This document shows positions 1 to 6,725 of a stretch of DNA of 9,470 bases, piece by piece. The stretch lies in contig CAZGTM010000101.1 of assembly GCA_964528595.1 (NCBI GenBank), positions 1 through 9,470 on the forward strand. The letters run 5' to 3'. The translations under genes and the position numbers were made by a program. The DNA is from CAYFKJ01 sp964528595 (GTDB lineage Bacteria > Pseudomonadota > Alphaproteobacteria > UBA2966). The notes under the pieces were generated by a model. That model ran no database searches. It was not told the DNA's origin and saw only the letters and a list, made by a program, of their open reading frames with translations. Numbering within the stretch: position 1 is the stretch's first letter; each line of letters begins with the position of its first letter.

Positions 1-642
1 ACTTAACGGTTGTTCGTCCAAAACCTCAAAACTAGCGATTGCAAACCGATCAAGTTCCCAGTGTCCCAATTCGTCTCGATTCCATTTGCCGTTGCCATGG
101 AAACGCAATTCCGGACCGAAAATGTAGTGCCCGAGTGTCTTCGCCATTTCTCGTGTCGCGAAGCAATGGGTATGAATCTGATCTGGCGAAGCAATATGAA
201 CAGGAACTCGTTCTTGCGTTCCACCTAGCCGGATTATCTTTCCGTCAAGGGAACCGACCTGTTCCACGTGTTCATAATTGATCTGTTCCACAGATTCTCG
301 GCCTGGGAATTGAATGATTTCCGCACCTTCATTCTCGAATAGTGCGGCGACGCAATTATCGGATTTAAGGCGACGATTGAGACGGTCGTAGGCCGTCATT
401 GCATCGTTCGGTCCACTGCCGCCACCCACGCTATCTACGCGCTCACGAACTTTCGGAACAGCGATCGCTTCAATTTCTTGAACTAGAACCGCGCTACCTT
501 TTTCAAGTCGAACAAAATGTACGCGTTGTTGTTCACCCAGGATTACAGCTAGGTCAGTCATATATTCAGCGAGCCTAGACATGGGCAAAGTGTCAGGCGA
601 ATAGGCATCAATCCGAAATTTGTACTCGACCGTATCGGTCAC
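1..642 (-). CDS. Conserved-looking protein of unknown function, partial (3' end beyond left edge)
   Basis: The frame is open from a GTG at 642 to base 1, which gives 214 codons with the N-terminus complete and the C-terminus cut off by the window. A good Shine-Dalgarno (GGGAGG, six bases before GTG) decides the start. The protein begins VTDTVEYKFRIDAYSPDTLP. Its first half is soluble and charged (residues about 20-65: a helix-like LAEYMTDLAVILGEQQ, then VHFVRLEKGSAVLVQEIE). The second half looks beta-rich (GSLDGKIIRLGG, FHGNGKWNRDELGHWELDRF, ASFEVLDE). There is no signal peptide, membrane segment or nucleotide-binding motif. The pattern resembles uncharacterised alphaproteobacterial proteins, but I cannot name a family or function. 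Codon use (CTA, CGA, ATA, GTT, AAT) is clearly more AT-rich than in the lon/clp genes, and the gene lies just past a tRNA-Asp with an attachment-like repeat, so horizontal acquisition is likely. It is a real gene with high probability; its role is unknown. Confidence 0.8.
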   Translation of the reverse strand, partial: MTDTVEYKFRIDAYSPDTLPMSRLAEYMTDLAVILGEQQRVHFVRLEKGSAVLVQEIEAIAVPKVRERVDSVGGGSGPNDAMTAYDRLNRRLKSDNCVAALFENEGAEIIQFPGRESVEQINYEHVEQVGSLDGKIIRLGGTQERVPVHIASPDQIHTHCFATREMAKTLGHYIFGPELRFHGNGKWNRDELGHWELDRFAIASFEVLDEQPLS

Positions 643-749
643 AGCGTTCCTCCCAACCCCCGCCCATATTTCAGTTTGGGCATACCGTTCCCATCGGCTT
701 TGTTGATCGTAATATATGCCAGCAAGATTTCAAAACCTGCTTGTATCAT
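639..749 (-). CDS. Possible 36-residue leader peptide overlapping the start of the next gene
   Basis: A short frame starting at an ATG at 749 (MIQAGFEILLAYITINKADG...) ends in a TGA at 641-639 that overlaps the GTG start of the downstream gene by four bases (GTGA). Such overlaps are typical of translational coupling. The frame also extends upstream to an ATG at 821, giving 60 residues, but that extension reads through the tRNA-derived repeat. The ATG at 749 is preceded by a weak AGAAAG-like ribosome site. I do not recognise the peptide, and the frame could be chance. The overlap is the only positive argument. Confidence 0.22.
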   Translation of the reverse strand: MIQAGFEILLAYITINKADGNGMPKLKYGRGLGGTL

Positions 750-783
750 AATGAGCTTTCTAGCCTTCCGGAGCCAACTCGAC

Positions 784-803
784 CGAGTCCCGTCACTCAC
801 GCC
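784..803 (+). repeat. Inverted partial copy of the tRNA-Asp 3' end (attachment-site-like)
   Basis: The plus strand reads CGAGTCCCGTCACTC at 784-798, identical over 15 bases to the T-loop/T-stem/acceptor part of tRNA-Asp, which reads the same on the minus strand from 1034 down to 1020. After one mismatch, CGCC also matches, giving 19 of 20. The copy lies in opposite orientation to the tRNA, about 210 bases from its end. Fragments of a tRNA 3' end next to the tRNA are the usual trace of tyrosine-recombinase integration. The inverted orientation is not the normal attL/attR arrangement and suggests a later rearrangement or an invertible segment. Confidence 0.7.
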
Positions 804-817
804 TGATATCAGACGTG
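798..817. repeat. 20-base near-perfect palindrome
   Basis: CACGCCTGATATCAGACGTG reads the same on both strands except for one mismatched pair (C802/A813). Its core CTGATATCAG is perfect. It overlaps the last bases of the tRNA-Asp fragment. This symmetry fits an operator for a dimeric regulator or a recombinase core site. Neither role is shown by the sequence. Confidence 0.5.
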
Positions 818-1013
818 TCATTCCCCTTTGTCACCATTAAGCAATTGTTATTAATGAATTTTTTTGAGCACAACTTTGAAGCATTATTCCCATTAGTGGG
901 CAAAAAAGTTAAAAATCCACTTTTTTGGCCGCAAAACTGCAACCAAATCTGCAACTTTTCAGCAATAAAATTACCGAAAACGCCGTAAGTCTTTGTTTTC
1001 AAAGGGAAAAAAG

Positions 1014-1090
<77 letters not shown>

Positions 1091-1106
1091 GAGGTGAAGC
1101 GCGCCT

Positions 1107-1135
1107 GATGTACGACAGCCCGCAGGGGGTGTCAA
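1107..1135 (-). promoter_or_regulatory. Sigma70-type promoter of tRNA-Asp
   Basis: On the minus strand a perfect -35 TTGACA (1135-1130) is followed after 17 bases by TACATC (1112-1107), about 16 bases before the tRNA 5' end. A strong -35 with a weak -10 is common in alphaproteobacterial stable-RNA promoters. It means tRNA-Asp need not depend on read-through from tRNA-Val. Confidence 0.7.
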
Positions 1136-1191
1136 GCGGCTTCGGAACAGATGTCGAAATAATCGGCGCGCCGGTCAAACGTCGTCAGGAA

Positions 1192-1267
1192 TGGTGGGCG
1201 GTGACGGGTTCGAACCGCCGACATCCACGGTGTAAACGTGGCGCTCTACCAGCTGAGCTAACCGCCC
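1192..1267 (-). tRNA. tRNA-Val (anticodon UAC)
   Basis: This is a 76-base cloverleaf with encoded CCA. The acceptor stem is GGGCGGT/ACCGCCC with discriminator A73. The D-arm is TAGCTCAGCTGGTAGAG. The anticodon loop TTTACAC carries UAC. The T-arm holds GGCGGTTCGAACCCGTC. It lies 101 bases upstream of tRNA-Asp in the same direction. A Val/Asp tRNA pair after hupB is a recurring arrangement in alphaproteobacteria. Confidence 0.97.
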
Positions 1268-1282
1268 TGAAGAAGCGTCGGT

Positions 1283-1311
1283 GTTTTAGTTCACCCGAAC
1301 TGAAATTACAA
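1283..1311 (-). promoter_or_regulatory. Probable sigma70-type promoter of tRNA-Val
   Basis: The minus strand carries TTGTAA (1311-1306), a 17-base spacer, and TAAAAC (1288-1283), each with four of six consensus matches. It ends 15 bases before the tRNA-Val 5' end, in the short gap between the methyltransferase stop and the tRNA. Confidence 0.5.
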
Positions 1312-1328
1312 TGTTTGTGGGCCGGAAT

Positions 1329-2150
1329 TTAGGGCGCCGTCGCCGTGAAGCGTCCGCCGCCCAGGCGCCCCGCCGTAATCAGACCGACAAAGAACCCGTA
1401 AAGGGCGTCGTAGCGCTCGAACTCCGCCAGCCCCAGACGGGCGACGGTATCCTCCTTGAGGGAGCGGAACATGCGGTGACGTTCGGGCAGGATGACCCGC
1501 CATTGCGGCGACAGGTCTTCGTCCCGGATATCGCTAAATCCGGCAAGGGCCAGCTTTTCGCAGTATCCGTCCCGGCTCTGCAGAGTCGAGGCGGCAAACA
1601 AGTCGAACAGTTTTTGCCGATCCTCTCCGTCCAGGTCCGGCATCGCCAGCCAGTCCGTGAACGATATCCTGCCACCCGGTTTGAGCACACGGCGACAACC
1701 ATCCAAAACCGCCTGCTTGTCCGGGACATGCAGCAGTGCTTCCTGGCTGATGCAGGCATCGAAGCTGGCGTTTGCGAAAGGCGGGGCCGCGGCGTCGGCG
1801 CGAACCACCCTGACCTTTCCGCTCAGGCCCACCAGGGCAGCGAGATGGGCCGCCCCTTGCGCCCTGCCCTGATTGAGTTCGAGCGCCACGACCTCGGCCC
1901 GGTGCTCGGCCGCGAGATAACGGCCCGGTCCGGCCAGGCCGGCACAGACGTCGAGGACCCGCGCTCCCGCGGCGATGCCTGTCCGCTCTGCCAGGGTGTC
2001 GACAGCCTCAAGACCACCGTAGTGATCCTGGTCGAAGTCATAGAGGTCCGCCGGCTTCAAGTCGTCCAGATCGAGACCGCGGGCTTGTAGCGAGGCCGTG
2101 ATTTGCGCTTCGCTGATGGGATGATTGTCGTAGAAACCGGTTACGTCCAT
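1329..2150 (-). CDS. Class I SAM-dependent methyltransferase, substrate unknown
   Basis: The product is a predicted cytosolic methyltransferase of 273 residues that moves a methyl group from S-adenosylmethionine to an unknown acceptor. Visible signatures, numbered from the ATG at 2150: motif I VLDVCAGLAGPGR (about 65-77), the acidic residue ending strand 2 in VVALELN (E91), a motif II-like DAAAPPFANASFDAC (119-133), LLHVPDK, and LKPGGRISFTDW (156-167). The N-terminal YDFDQDHYGGLEAVDTLAERTG is like that of small-molecule methyltransferases such as the sarcosine/dimethylglycine type, but this does not settle the substrate. An upstream in-frame GTG (2171) would add seven residues; I prefer the ATG because GGGGA lies about ten bases before it and MDVTGFYD looks like a natural start. 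It follows the hupB terminator directly and no clear promoter is visible. It interrupts the usual hupB-tRNA spacing and is probably lineage-specific. Confidence 0.88.
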   Translation of the reverse strand: MDVTGFYDNHPISEAQITASLQARGLDLDDLKPADLYDFDQDHYGGLEAVDTLAERTGIAAGARVLDVCAGLAGPGRYLAAEHRAEVVALELNQGRAQGAAHLAALVGLSGKVRVVRADAAAPPFANASFDACISQEALLHVPDKQAVLDGCRRVLKPGGRISFTDWLAMPDLDGEDRQKLFDLFAASTLQSRDGYCEKLALAGFSDIRDEDLSPQWRVILPERHRMFRSLKEDTVARLGLAEFERYDALYGFFVGLITAGRLGGGRFTATAP

Positions 2151-2177
2151 ACCCGAATCATCCCCATACACCAGGCC

Positions 2178-2218
2178 GAAAAAGGAAAACGCCGGTCCCG
2201 TTTCCGGAACCGGCGTTT
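2178..2218 (-). terminator. Intrinsic terminator of hupB
   Basis: A ten-base-pair stem AAACGCCGGT/ACCGGCGTTT (2187-2196 with 2209-2218) has an inner CC/GG extension after one mismatch. On the minus strand it is followed by GTTTTCCTTTTTC, a T-rich tail. It starts about 20 bases after the hupB stop and ends about 30 bases before the methyltransferase start, separating the two genes. Confidence 0.85.
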
Positions 2219-2236
2219 CATATCGTCAAAGCACGC

Positions 2237-2512
2237 CTAGTGGTTTACGGCGTCTTTCAAGGCCTTGCCGGCCTTAAACTTAGGCTGTTTCGAAGCCGGG
2301 ATTTGAATGGCTTCGCCCGTTCTTGGGTTACGGCCTGTCGATGCGCGCCGCTGAGCCACGCTAAAGGTGCCGAAACCGACCAGTCGAACTTCGCCCCCGC
2401 CCGAAAGGGCTGAAGAAATTGCGTCAAAAGTTGCATCCACCGCCTTAGCGGCATCAGCTTTGGATAGACCAGACGCGTCAGCTACGTTTGCCACGAGATC
2501 GTTTTTGTTCAC
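2237..2512 (-). CDS. hupB: DNA-binding protein HU, beta type
   Basis: HU is a small basic nucleoid protein that binds and bends DNA as a dimer with little sequence preference, aiding chromosome compaction, replication and repair. This copy has 91 residues, the normal family length. The N-terminal helices are MNKNDLVANVADASGLSKAD...AVDATFDAISSAL, followed by the family core VRLVGFGTF (43-50) and the beta-arm with RNPRTG (61-66), whose P63 is the DNA-intercalating proline. The C-terminal helix is KFKAGKALKDAVNH. The start is a GTG; the GAGGGG about nine bases before it and family alignment support it, and no ATG fits. It lies downstream of lon but has its own promoter and terminator. IHF is less likely because the HU-type sequence is clear. 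Confidence 0.96.
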   Translation of the reverse strand: MNKNDLVANVADASGLSKADAAKAVDATFDAISSALSGGGEVRLVGFGTFSVAQRRASTGRNPRTGEAIQIPASKQPKFKAGKALKDAVNH

Positions 2513-2598
2513 GATTGGGCCCCCTCTTAGTTGATGTTATTTGGTTGATAAAAATGCTTATCGTTATGGGCGCTTTGCATGTTTCCAAAGGCGCGAAA

Positions 2599-2627
2599 AG
2601 TGTACGGGCGGTATCCCCATTCGTCAA
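2599..2627 (-). promoter_or_regulatory. Sigma70-type promoter of hupB
   Basis: The minus strand has TTGACG (2627-2622, five of six matches), a 17-base spacer, and TACACT (2604-2599, four of six). Initiation would fall near 2592, giving a leader of about 80 bases. The leader contains a small GATAA/TTATC hairpin (2547-2562). Confidence 0.7.
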
Positions 2628-2730
2628 AGGGAAAAAGTGAGTTATCCACAAATAAATCGCAGTTTTCTGAGGCTTTTGCACTTGCGAAGTCAACCAAATT
2701 GGTGGATGACAAAGTCCCCTTCCGGCCACG

Positions 2731-2756
2731 AAAAAGGGTGCCCGGAGGCACCCTTT
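2731..2756 (-). terminator. Intrinsic terminator of lon with UNCG-type tetraloop
   Basis: On the minus strand the stem GGGTGCC/GGCACCC (extended by A-T pairs to ten pairs) closes a UCCG tetraloop on a C-G pair and runs into five T residues. It begins 24 bases after the lon stop codon. This is a textbook Rho-independent terminator, so read-through into hupB should be low. Confidence 0.92.
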
Positions 2757-2779
2757 CACAACTCAAACTTTGATTGAGA

Positions 2780-5185
2780 TCAGTGCGTTACGACGCCGTC
2801 CCGATCTCCGGCTTCATCTTTTTTGGCGACCTTGTCGACCTCCGCATCCTCGTCCCATTCGATGGGAACGAGCGGATTCACCAACGCATGCTCCAGCACC
2901 TCGTCGACCGTGCTGACCGGAATGAGTTCAAGACCGCGTTTGACGTTGTCGGGAATTTCCTCAAGGTCTTTTTCATTTTCCTTCGGGATCAATACCGTCT
3001 TGATGCCGCCCCGCAAGGCCGCCAGCAATTTTTCCTTCAGGCCGCCGATCGGCAAGACCCGGCCGCGCAGGCTGATCTCGCCGGTCATGGCGATATCCTT
3101 GCGCACGGGATTTTGCGTCAGCACGGAGACGATCGACGTCGCCATACCGACACCGGCGGAGGGACCGTCCTTCGGCGTCGCCCCTTCGGGCACGTGGATG
3201 TGGATGTCCTTCTTCTCGAACACCGTCGGTTTGACGCCGAACTCGACGGCGCGCGACTGGACGTATGACCGCGCCGCCTGAATGGACTCCTGCATGACGT
3301 CGCCCAGCTTACCGGTGATGTTCATCTTGCCTTTGCCCGGCAGCATAACGGCCTCGATCGACAACAACTCGCCGCCGACTTCGGTCCAGGCCAGGCCGGT
3401 GGTGACGCCTACAAGGTCCTCGGCTTCGGCTTCGCCGTAGCGGAAACGCTTCGGCCCCAGATACTTGTTGAGGTTCCGCTTGGTAACCTGAACCTTTTCG
3501 GTCTTCTTCTGCAGGATTTCCTTGGTTGCCTTACGGGTCAGTCTGGCAATTTCACGCTCGAGATTGCGCACGCCGGCTTCCCGCGTGAAGTAGCGGATCA
3601 AATCCTTGAGACCGCTTTCGGAAATCGACCACTCCTCTTCCGACAGGCCGTGGTTTTCGCGTTGCTTGGGGATCAGGTACTGCTTGGCGATTTCGGTCTT
3701 TTCGTCTTCGGTGTAACCCGAGAGACGAATGACCTCCATGCGGTCCAGCAACGGCGGCGGAATGCGCAGTGTGTTGGCCGTCGTAATGAACATTACGTCC
3801 GAAAGATCGTAGTCGACCTCGAGATAGTGATCGTTGAACGCCACGTTCTGTTCGGGATCGAGAACCTCCAGCAGCGCCGAAGACGGATCGCCACGGAAAT
3901 CGGCGCCCAGCTTGTCGATCTCGTCCAGCATGATCAGCGGATTGCTCGACTTGGCCTTCTTCATGGACTGGATGATCTTGCCGGGCATCGAACCGATGTA
4001 GGTGCGGCGATGACCTCTGATCTCGGCTTCGTCGCGCACACCGCCCAAAGACATGCGGACGAACTTGCGACCGGTCGCCCGGGCGATCGATTTACCCAGG
4101 GAGGTTTTGCCGACGCCGGGCGGGCCGACCAGGCAAATGATGGGTCCCTTGAGCTTCTTGGTGCGAAGCTGAACCGCGAGATATTCGACGATGCGTTCCT
4201 TGACCTTTTCCAGACTGTAGTGGTCTTCGTCGAGGATACGTTCGGCCTCGATCAGGTCCTTCTTGATCTTGGTGCGCTTCTTCCACGGAATGCCCAGCAT
4301 CCAGTCGAGGTAGTTGCGCACGACGGTCGCTTCCGCCGACATAGGGCTCATGTTGCGCAGTTTCTTGACTTCGGCCTCGGCCTTTTCGCGGGCTTCCTTC
4401 GACAGCTTGGTCTTCTGGATGCGCTCTTCGATTTCGCCGACTTCGTCCTTGCCGTCCTCGCTTTCGCCCAGTTCCTTCTGGATCGCCTTGAGCTGTTCGT
4501 TGAGATAGTACTCGCGCTGCGTCTTCTCCATCTGGCGCTTGACGCGGCCGCGGATTTTCTTTTCCACCTGCATAACGCCGATTTCGCCTTCCATCAGCGA
4601 GTAGACCTTTTCAAGCCGGTCCGTGACGGCGTCGATTTCCAGCAGCTCCTGTTTTTCCGAAACCTTCAGCTGGAGGTGTGAGGCGACGGTGTCGGCAAGC
4701 TTACCGGGTTCATCGATTTGGTTGAGCGAGACCAGAACCTCGGGCGGGATTTTTTTGTTGAGTTTGACGTACTGCTCGAACTGGCTGATGACCGTGCGCG
4801 ACAGGGCGTCGAGCTCGCTCAGATCGCCATCGTCTTCGTCGAGCGGCTGAATGTAGGCCTCGAAGAAATCGCTGTTTTCGGTATAGCGCATGATGCGGGC
4901 GCGGCTGCCGCCCTCCACCAGCACCTTGACCGTGCCATCCGGCAGTTTGAGCAGTTGAAGAACCGCGCCGATGGTCCCGACCTCGTGAATGTCGTCGGTC
5001 GTCGGATCGTCGTCGCCGGCATTCTTCTGCGCCACAAGCAGGATTTGCTTGTCCTCCTTCATGACGTCCTCGAGCGCCCGCACGGATTTATCGCGGCCCA
5101 CGAAAAGGGGCACGATCATGTGCGGGAACACGACGATGTCACGCAGCGGCAAGACGGGGAGAGTCATTGTGTGCGGCGTATCCAT
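2780..5185 (-). CDS. lon: ATP-dependent protease Lon (La)
   Basis: Lon is a cytosolic homohexameric AAA+ serine protease that unfolds and degrades damaged and short-lived regulatory proteins. The protein has 801 residues, typical of bacterial LonA. Domains: N-terminal substrate-binding domain (about 9-205, starting LPVLPLRDIVVFPHMIVPLF), a coiled-coil helical part (about 205-300), the AAA+ module with Walker A GPPGVGKT (354-361), Walker B LIMLDEID (417-424) and sensor-1 TTAN (468-471), then the protease domain with catalytic Ser676 in PKDGPSAG and Lys719 in GGLKEKL. All key residues are present. The ATG at 5185 has GGAAGG seven bases before it; a second in-frame ATG six codons later lacks such a site. 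The C-terminal tail (about 777-801) is charged and variable, as usual. lon lies 166 bases after clpX and ends in a strong terminator. I could not find a convincing promoter in the gap. Confidence 0.98.
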   Translation of the reverse strand: MDTPHTMTLPVLPLRDIVVFPHMIVPLFVGRDKSVRALEDVMKEDKQILLVAQKNAGDDDPTTDDIHEVGTIGAVLQLLKLPDGTVKVLVEGGSRARIMRYTENSDFFEAYIQPLDEDDGDLSELDALSRTVISQFEQYVKLNKKIPPEVLVSLNQIDEPGKLADTVASHLQLKVSEKQELLEIDAVTDRLEKVYSLMEGEIGVMQVEKKIRGRVKRQMEKTQREYYLNEQLKAIQKELGESEDGKDEVGEIEERIQKTKLSKEAREKAEAEVKKLRNMSPMSAEATVVRNYLDWMLGIPWKKRTKIKKDLIEAERILDEDHYSLEKVKERIVEYLAVQLRTKKLKGPIICLVGPPGVGKTSLGKSIARATGRKFVRMSLGGVRDEAEIRGHRRTYIGSMPGKIIQSMKKAKSSNPLIMLDEIDKLGADFRGDPSSALLEVLDPEQNVAFNDHYLEVDYDLSDVMFITTANTLRIPPPLLDRMEVIRLSGYTEDEKTEIAKQYLIPKQRENHGLSEEEWSISESGLKDLIRYFTREAGVRNLEREIARLTRKATKEILQKKTEKVQVTKRNLNKYLGPKRFRYGEAEAEDLVGVTTGLAWTEVGGELLSIEAVMLPGKGKMNITGKLGDVMQESIQAARSYVQSRAVEFGVKPTVFEKKDIHIHVPEGATPKDGPSAGVGMATSIVSVLTQNPVRKDIAMTGEISLRGRVLPIGGLKEKLLAALRGGIKTVLIPKENEKDLEEIPDNVKRGLELIPVSTVDEVLEHALVNPLVPIEWDEDAEVDKVAKKDEAGDRDGVVTH

Positions 5186-5207
5186 ACTTCAGCCTTCCGG
5201 GCAAGAT

Positions 5208-5227
5208 AGCCGCGCGAAAACGCGGCT
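5208..5227 (-). promoter_or_regulatory. Hairpin in the lon leader next to the ribosome binding site
   Basis: AGCCGCG (5208-5214) and CGCGGCT (5221-5227) form a seven-pair GC-rich stem with a six-base loop. In the mRNA it ends about 12 bases before the GGAAGG ribosome site of lon. It has no T tract, so it is not a typical terminator. A role in mRNA stability or temperature-dependent translation is possible but unproven. Confidence 0.4.
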
Positions 5228-5351
5228 GTAACAACAGGGGTCAACCGACCTCGATCAACAATATCAAACGATTTGGCTCGATAACAGGTGCGCTATGAGA
5301 ATTGGCGATTCAAACGTCTGAATTCAAGAGGTCGTCCGTGACCTGAGGGTA

Positions 5352-6617
5352 TCAGGCGCTCGACTCGATCTCCTCCTGGCGTTCCGCGTAGATGTAAAGC
5401 GGCTGCGCCCGGCCCTCGACGACCTCCGAGTTGATGACGACCTCTTCGACGCCGTCCAGGGAGGGCAGTTCGAACATCGTTTCCAACAAGATCATTTCCA
5501 TGATCGAACGCAGGCCACGGGCACCGGTCTTGCGGTCGATGGCTTTGCGTGAAATCGAGCGCAAGGCATCGTCGGAGAACGTCAACTTGACGTCTTCCAT
5601 GTCGAACAGGCGCTGGTACTGCTTGATCAGGGCATTTTTCGGCGTGCTGAGGATTTCGACCAAGGCGTCTTCGTCCAGGTCGCGCAGCGTCGCCAGCACC
5701 GGCAGACGGCCGACGAACTCGGGGATCAAACCGAACTTGAGAAGATCCTCGGGCTCAACGTCCTGCAGAACCTCGCCGGTCTTGCGTTCGTCCGGCGAGC
5801 GCACGTCGGCACCGAAACCGATGGAGGTGCCCTGCCCGCGCGAGCCGATAATCTTTTCCAGGCCGGCAAAGGCGCCGCCGCAGATAAAGAGAATGTTGGT
5901 CGTATCGACCTGCAGGAACTCCTGCTGCGGGTGTTTGCGGCCGCCCTGCGGCGGTACCGAAGCGACGGTGCCTTCCATGATCTTGAGCAAAGCCTGCTGC
6001 ACGCCTTCGCCGGACACGTCGCGGGTAATCGACGGGTTGTCGGACTTGCGGCTGATCTTGTCGACCTCGTCGATGTAGACGATGCCACGCTGGGCGCGCT
6101 CGACATTGTAGTCGGCGGACTGCAGCAGCTTGAGAATGATGTTTTCGACGTCTTCACCGACATAACCGGCTTCGGTCAGCGTCGTGGCGTCGGCCATGGT
6201 GAAGGGAACGTCGAGGATGCGGGCCAGGGTCTGCGCCAGCAGGGTCTTGCCGCAGCCGGTCGGCCCCATCAACAGGATGTTTGACTTCGCCAGTTCCACG
6301 TCGTTCGACTTGCCGCCGTGGTTGAGGCGCTTGTAGTGGTTATGCACGGCCACCGACAGCACGCGCTTGGCGTGATCCTGGCCGATGACATAGTCGTTGA
6401 GGACGGTGCAGATGTCAGACGGCGTCGGTACGCCGTCGTTGGTCTTTACCAGGGCGCTCTTGTGCTCTTCACGGATAATATCCATGCAAAGCTCGACGCA
6501 TTCATCACAAATGAACACCGTCGGCCCGGCGATAAGCTTACGCACTTCATGTTGGCTTTTGCCGCAGAAGGAACAGTAGAGGGTGTTTTTGGCGTCTCCG
6601 CCACCCGACTTCGTCAT
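5352..6617 (-). CDS. clpX: ClpX, ATPase and unfoldase subunit of the Clp protease
   Basis: ClpX is a hexameric AAA+ machine that recognises tagged proteins (for example ssrA-tagged), unfolds them and threads them into ClpP. The protein has 421 residues, the family length. The N-terminal zinc-binding domain has four cysteines, C15, C18, C37 and C40. The ATPase core shows Walker A GPTGCGKT (118-125), pore loop GYVG (151-154), Walker B IVYIDEVD (179-186), the RKH pore-entry loop (227-229), the ClpP-docking loop with IGF (266-268), an arginine finger in EFVGRLP, and sensor-2 GARGLR (365-370). Nothing essential is missing. The ATG at 6617 has only a GGGG-type ribosome site five bases upstream, but the N-terminus matches the family. 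It lies 246 bases after clpP, and that gap carries a heat-shock-like promoter, so it can be expressed apart from clpP. Confidence 0.98.
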   Translation of the reverse strand: MTKSGGGDAKNTLYCSFCGKSQHEVRKLIAGPTVFICDECVELCMDIIREEHKSALVKTNDGVPTPSDICTVLNDYVIGQDHAKRVLSVAVHNHYKRLNHGGKSNDVELAKSNILLMGPTGCGKTLLAQTLARILDVPFTMADATTLTEAGYVGEDVENIILKLLQSADYNVERAQRGIVYIDEVDKISRKSDNPSITRDVSGEGVQQALLKIMEGTVASVPPQGGRKHPQQEFLQVDTTNILFICGGAFAGLEKIIGSRGQGTSIGFGADVRSPDERKTGEVLQDVEPEDLLKFGLIPEFVGRLPVLATLRDLDEDALVEILSTPKNALIKQYQRLFDMEDVKLTFSDDALRSISRKAIDRKTGARGLRSIMEMILLETMFELPSLDGVEEVVINSEVVEGRAQPLYIYAERQEEIESSA

Positions 6618-6689
6618 ATCAACCCCGTACTCGGCACATGGTTATGCGCCCCTTAAGTTCATGTTAGACGCTGCCATCCCCGCCCGACA

Positions 6690-6707
6690 ACCCCAAAATG
6701 TTGGGGT
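6690..6707 (-). promoter_or_regulatory. Hairpin in the clpX leader
   Basis: ACCCCAA and TTGGGGT form a perfect seven-pair stem around a four-base loop. It would lie roughly ten to thirty bases after the predicted clpX transcription start. No T tract follows on the minus strand, which argues against an ordinary terminator. It could stabilise the 5' end of the mRNA. The function is unknown. Confidence 0.35.
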
Positions 6708-6725
6708 CGCCATAAATGATAGCGC

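Larger units (their letters stand above)
643..1013. other. AT-rich gene-poor stretch between tRNA-Asp and the accessory gene; probable element border
   Basis: Apart from the doubtful small frame at its left end, no convincing gene lies here. The base composition is much richer in A and T than in the rest of the window. It contains the inverted copy of the tRNA-Asp 3' end (784-803), an adjoining palindrome (798-817), an A/T inverted repeat (902-909 with 919-926) and two CTGCAAC repeats twelve bases apart (937-943, 949-955). On the minus strand a run of six T follows the tRNA CCA and one C directly (1007-1012) and may help to end the tRNA transcript. The promoter of the left-hand gene must lie here, but I found no convincing -35/-10 pair. 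Confidence 0.6.

Noticed and set aside
837..858. TTAA...TTAA motif that could suggest a CtrA box
   Set aside because: The spacing between half-sites is not the seven bases of the TTAA-N7-TTAA consensus, and AT-rich DNA makes such matches frequent.
793..1002. Minus-strand 69-codon frame in the AT-rich stretch
   Set aside because: It has no convincing ribosome site, runs through repeats and tRNA-like sequence, and its composition looks random.
1108..1332. Plus-strand 74-codon frame across the tRNA-Val region
   Set aside because: It is only the translation of the antisense tRNA sequence (the familiar GSNRRHPRCKRGALPAELT-type artefact).
1311..2090. Long plus-strand frame (259 codons) opposite the methyltransferase
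   Set aside because: It is the antisense shadow of a clear methyltransferase. Its product has no recognisable motif and is rich in Arg and Gln, as expected from reading GC-rich coding DNA backwards.
2665..2693. A second TTGACT -35-like box upstream of hupB
   Set aside because: The matching -10 position (TCAGAA) is poor, and the promoter at 2599-2627 is clearly better.
2774..3268. Plus-strand frame opposite the 3' end of lon
   Set aside because: Antisense shadow of lon with no ribosome site or domain.
3650..4681. Plus-strand frame of 343 codons inside lon
   Set aside because: It lies wholly antisense to lon, whose product has all family motifs. The reverse frame is low-complexity (Leu, Phe, Asp, His) with no start context.
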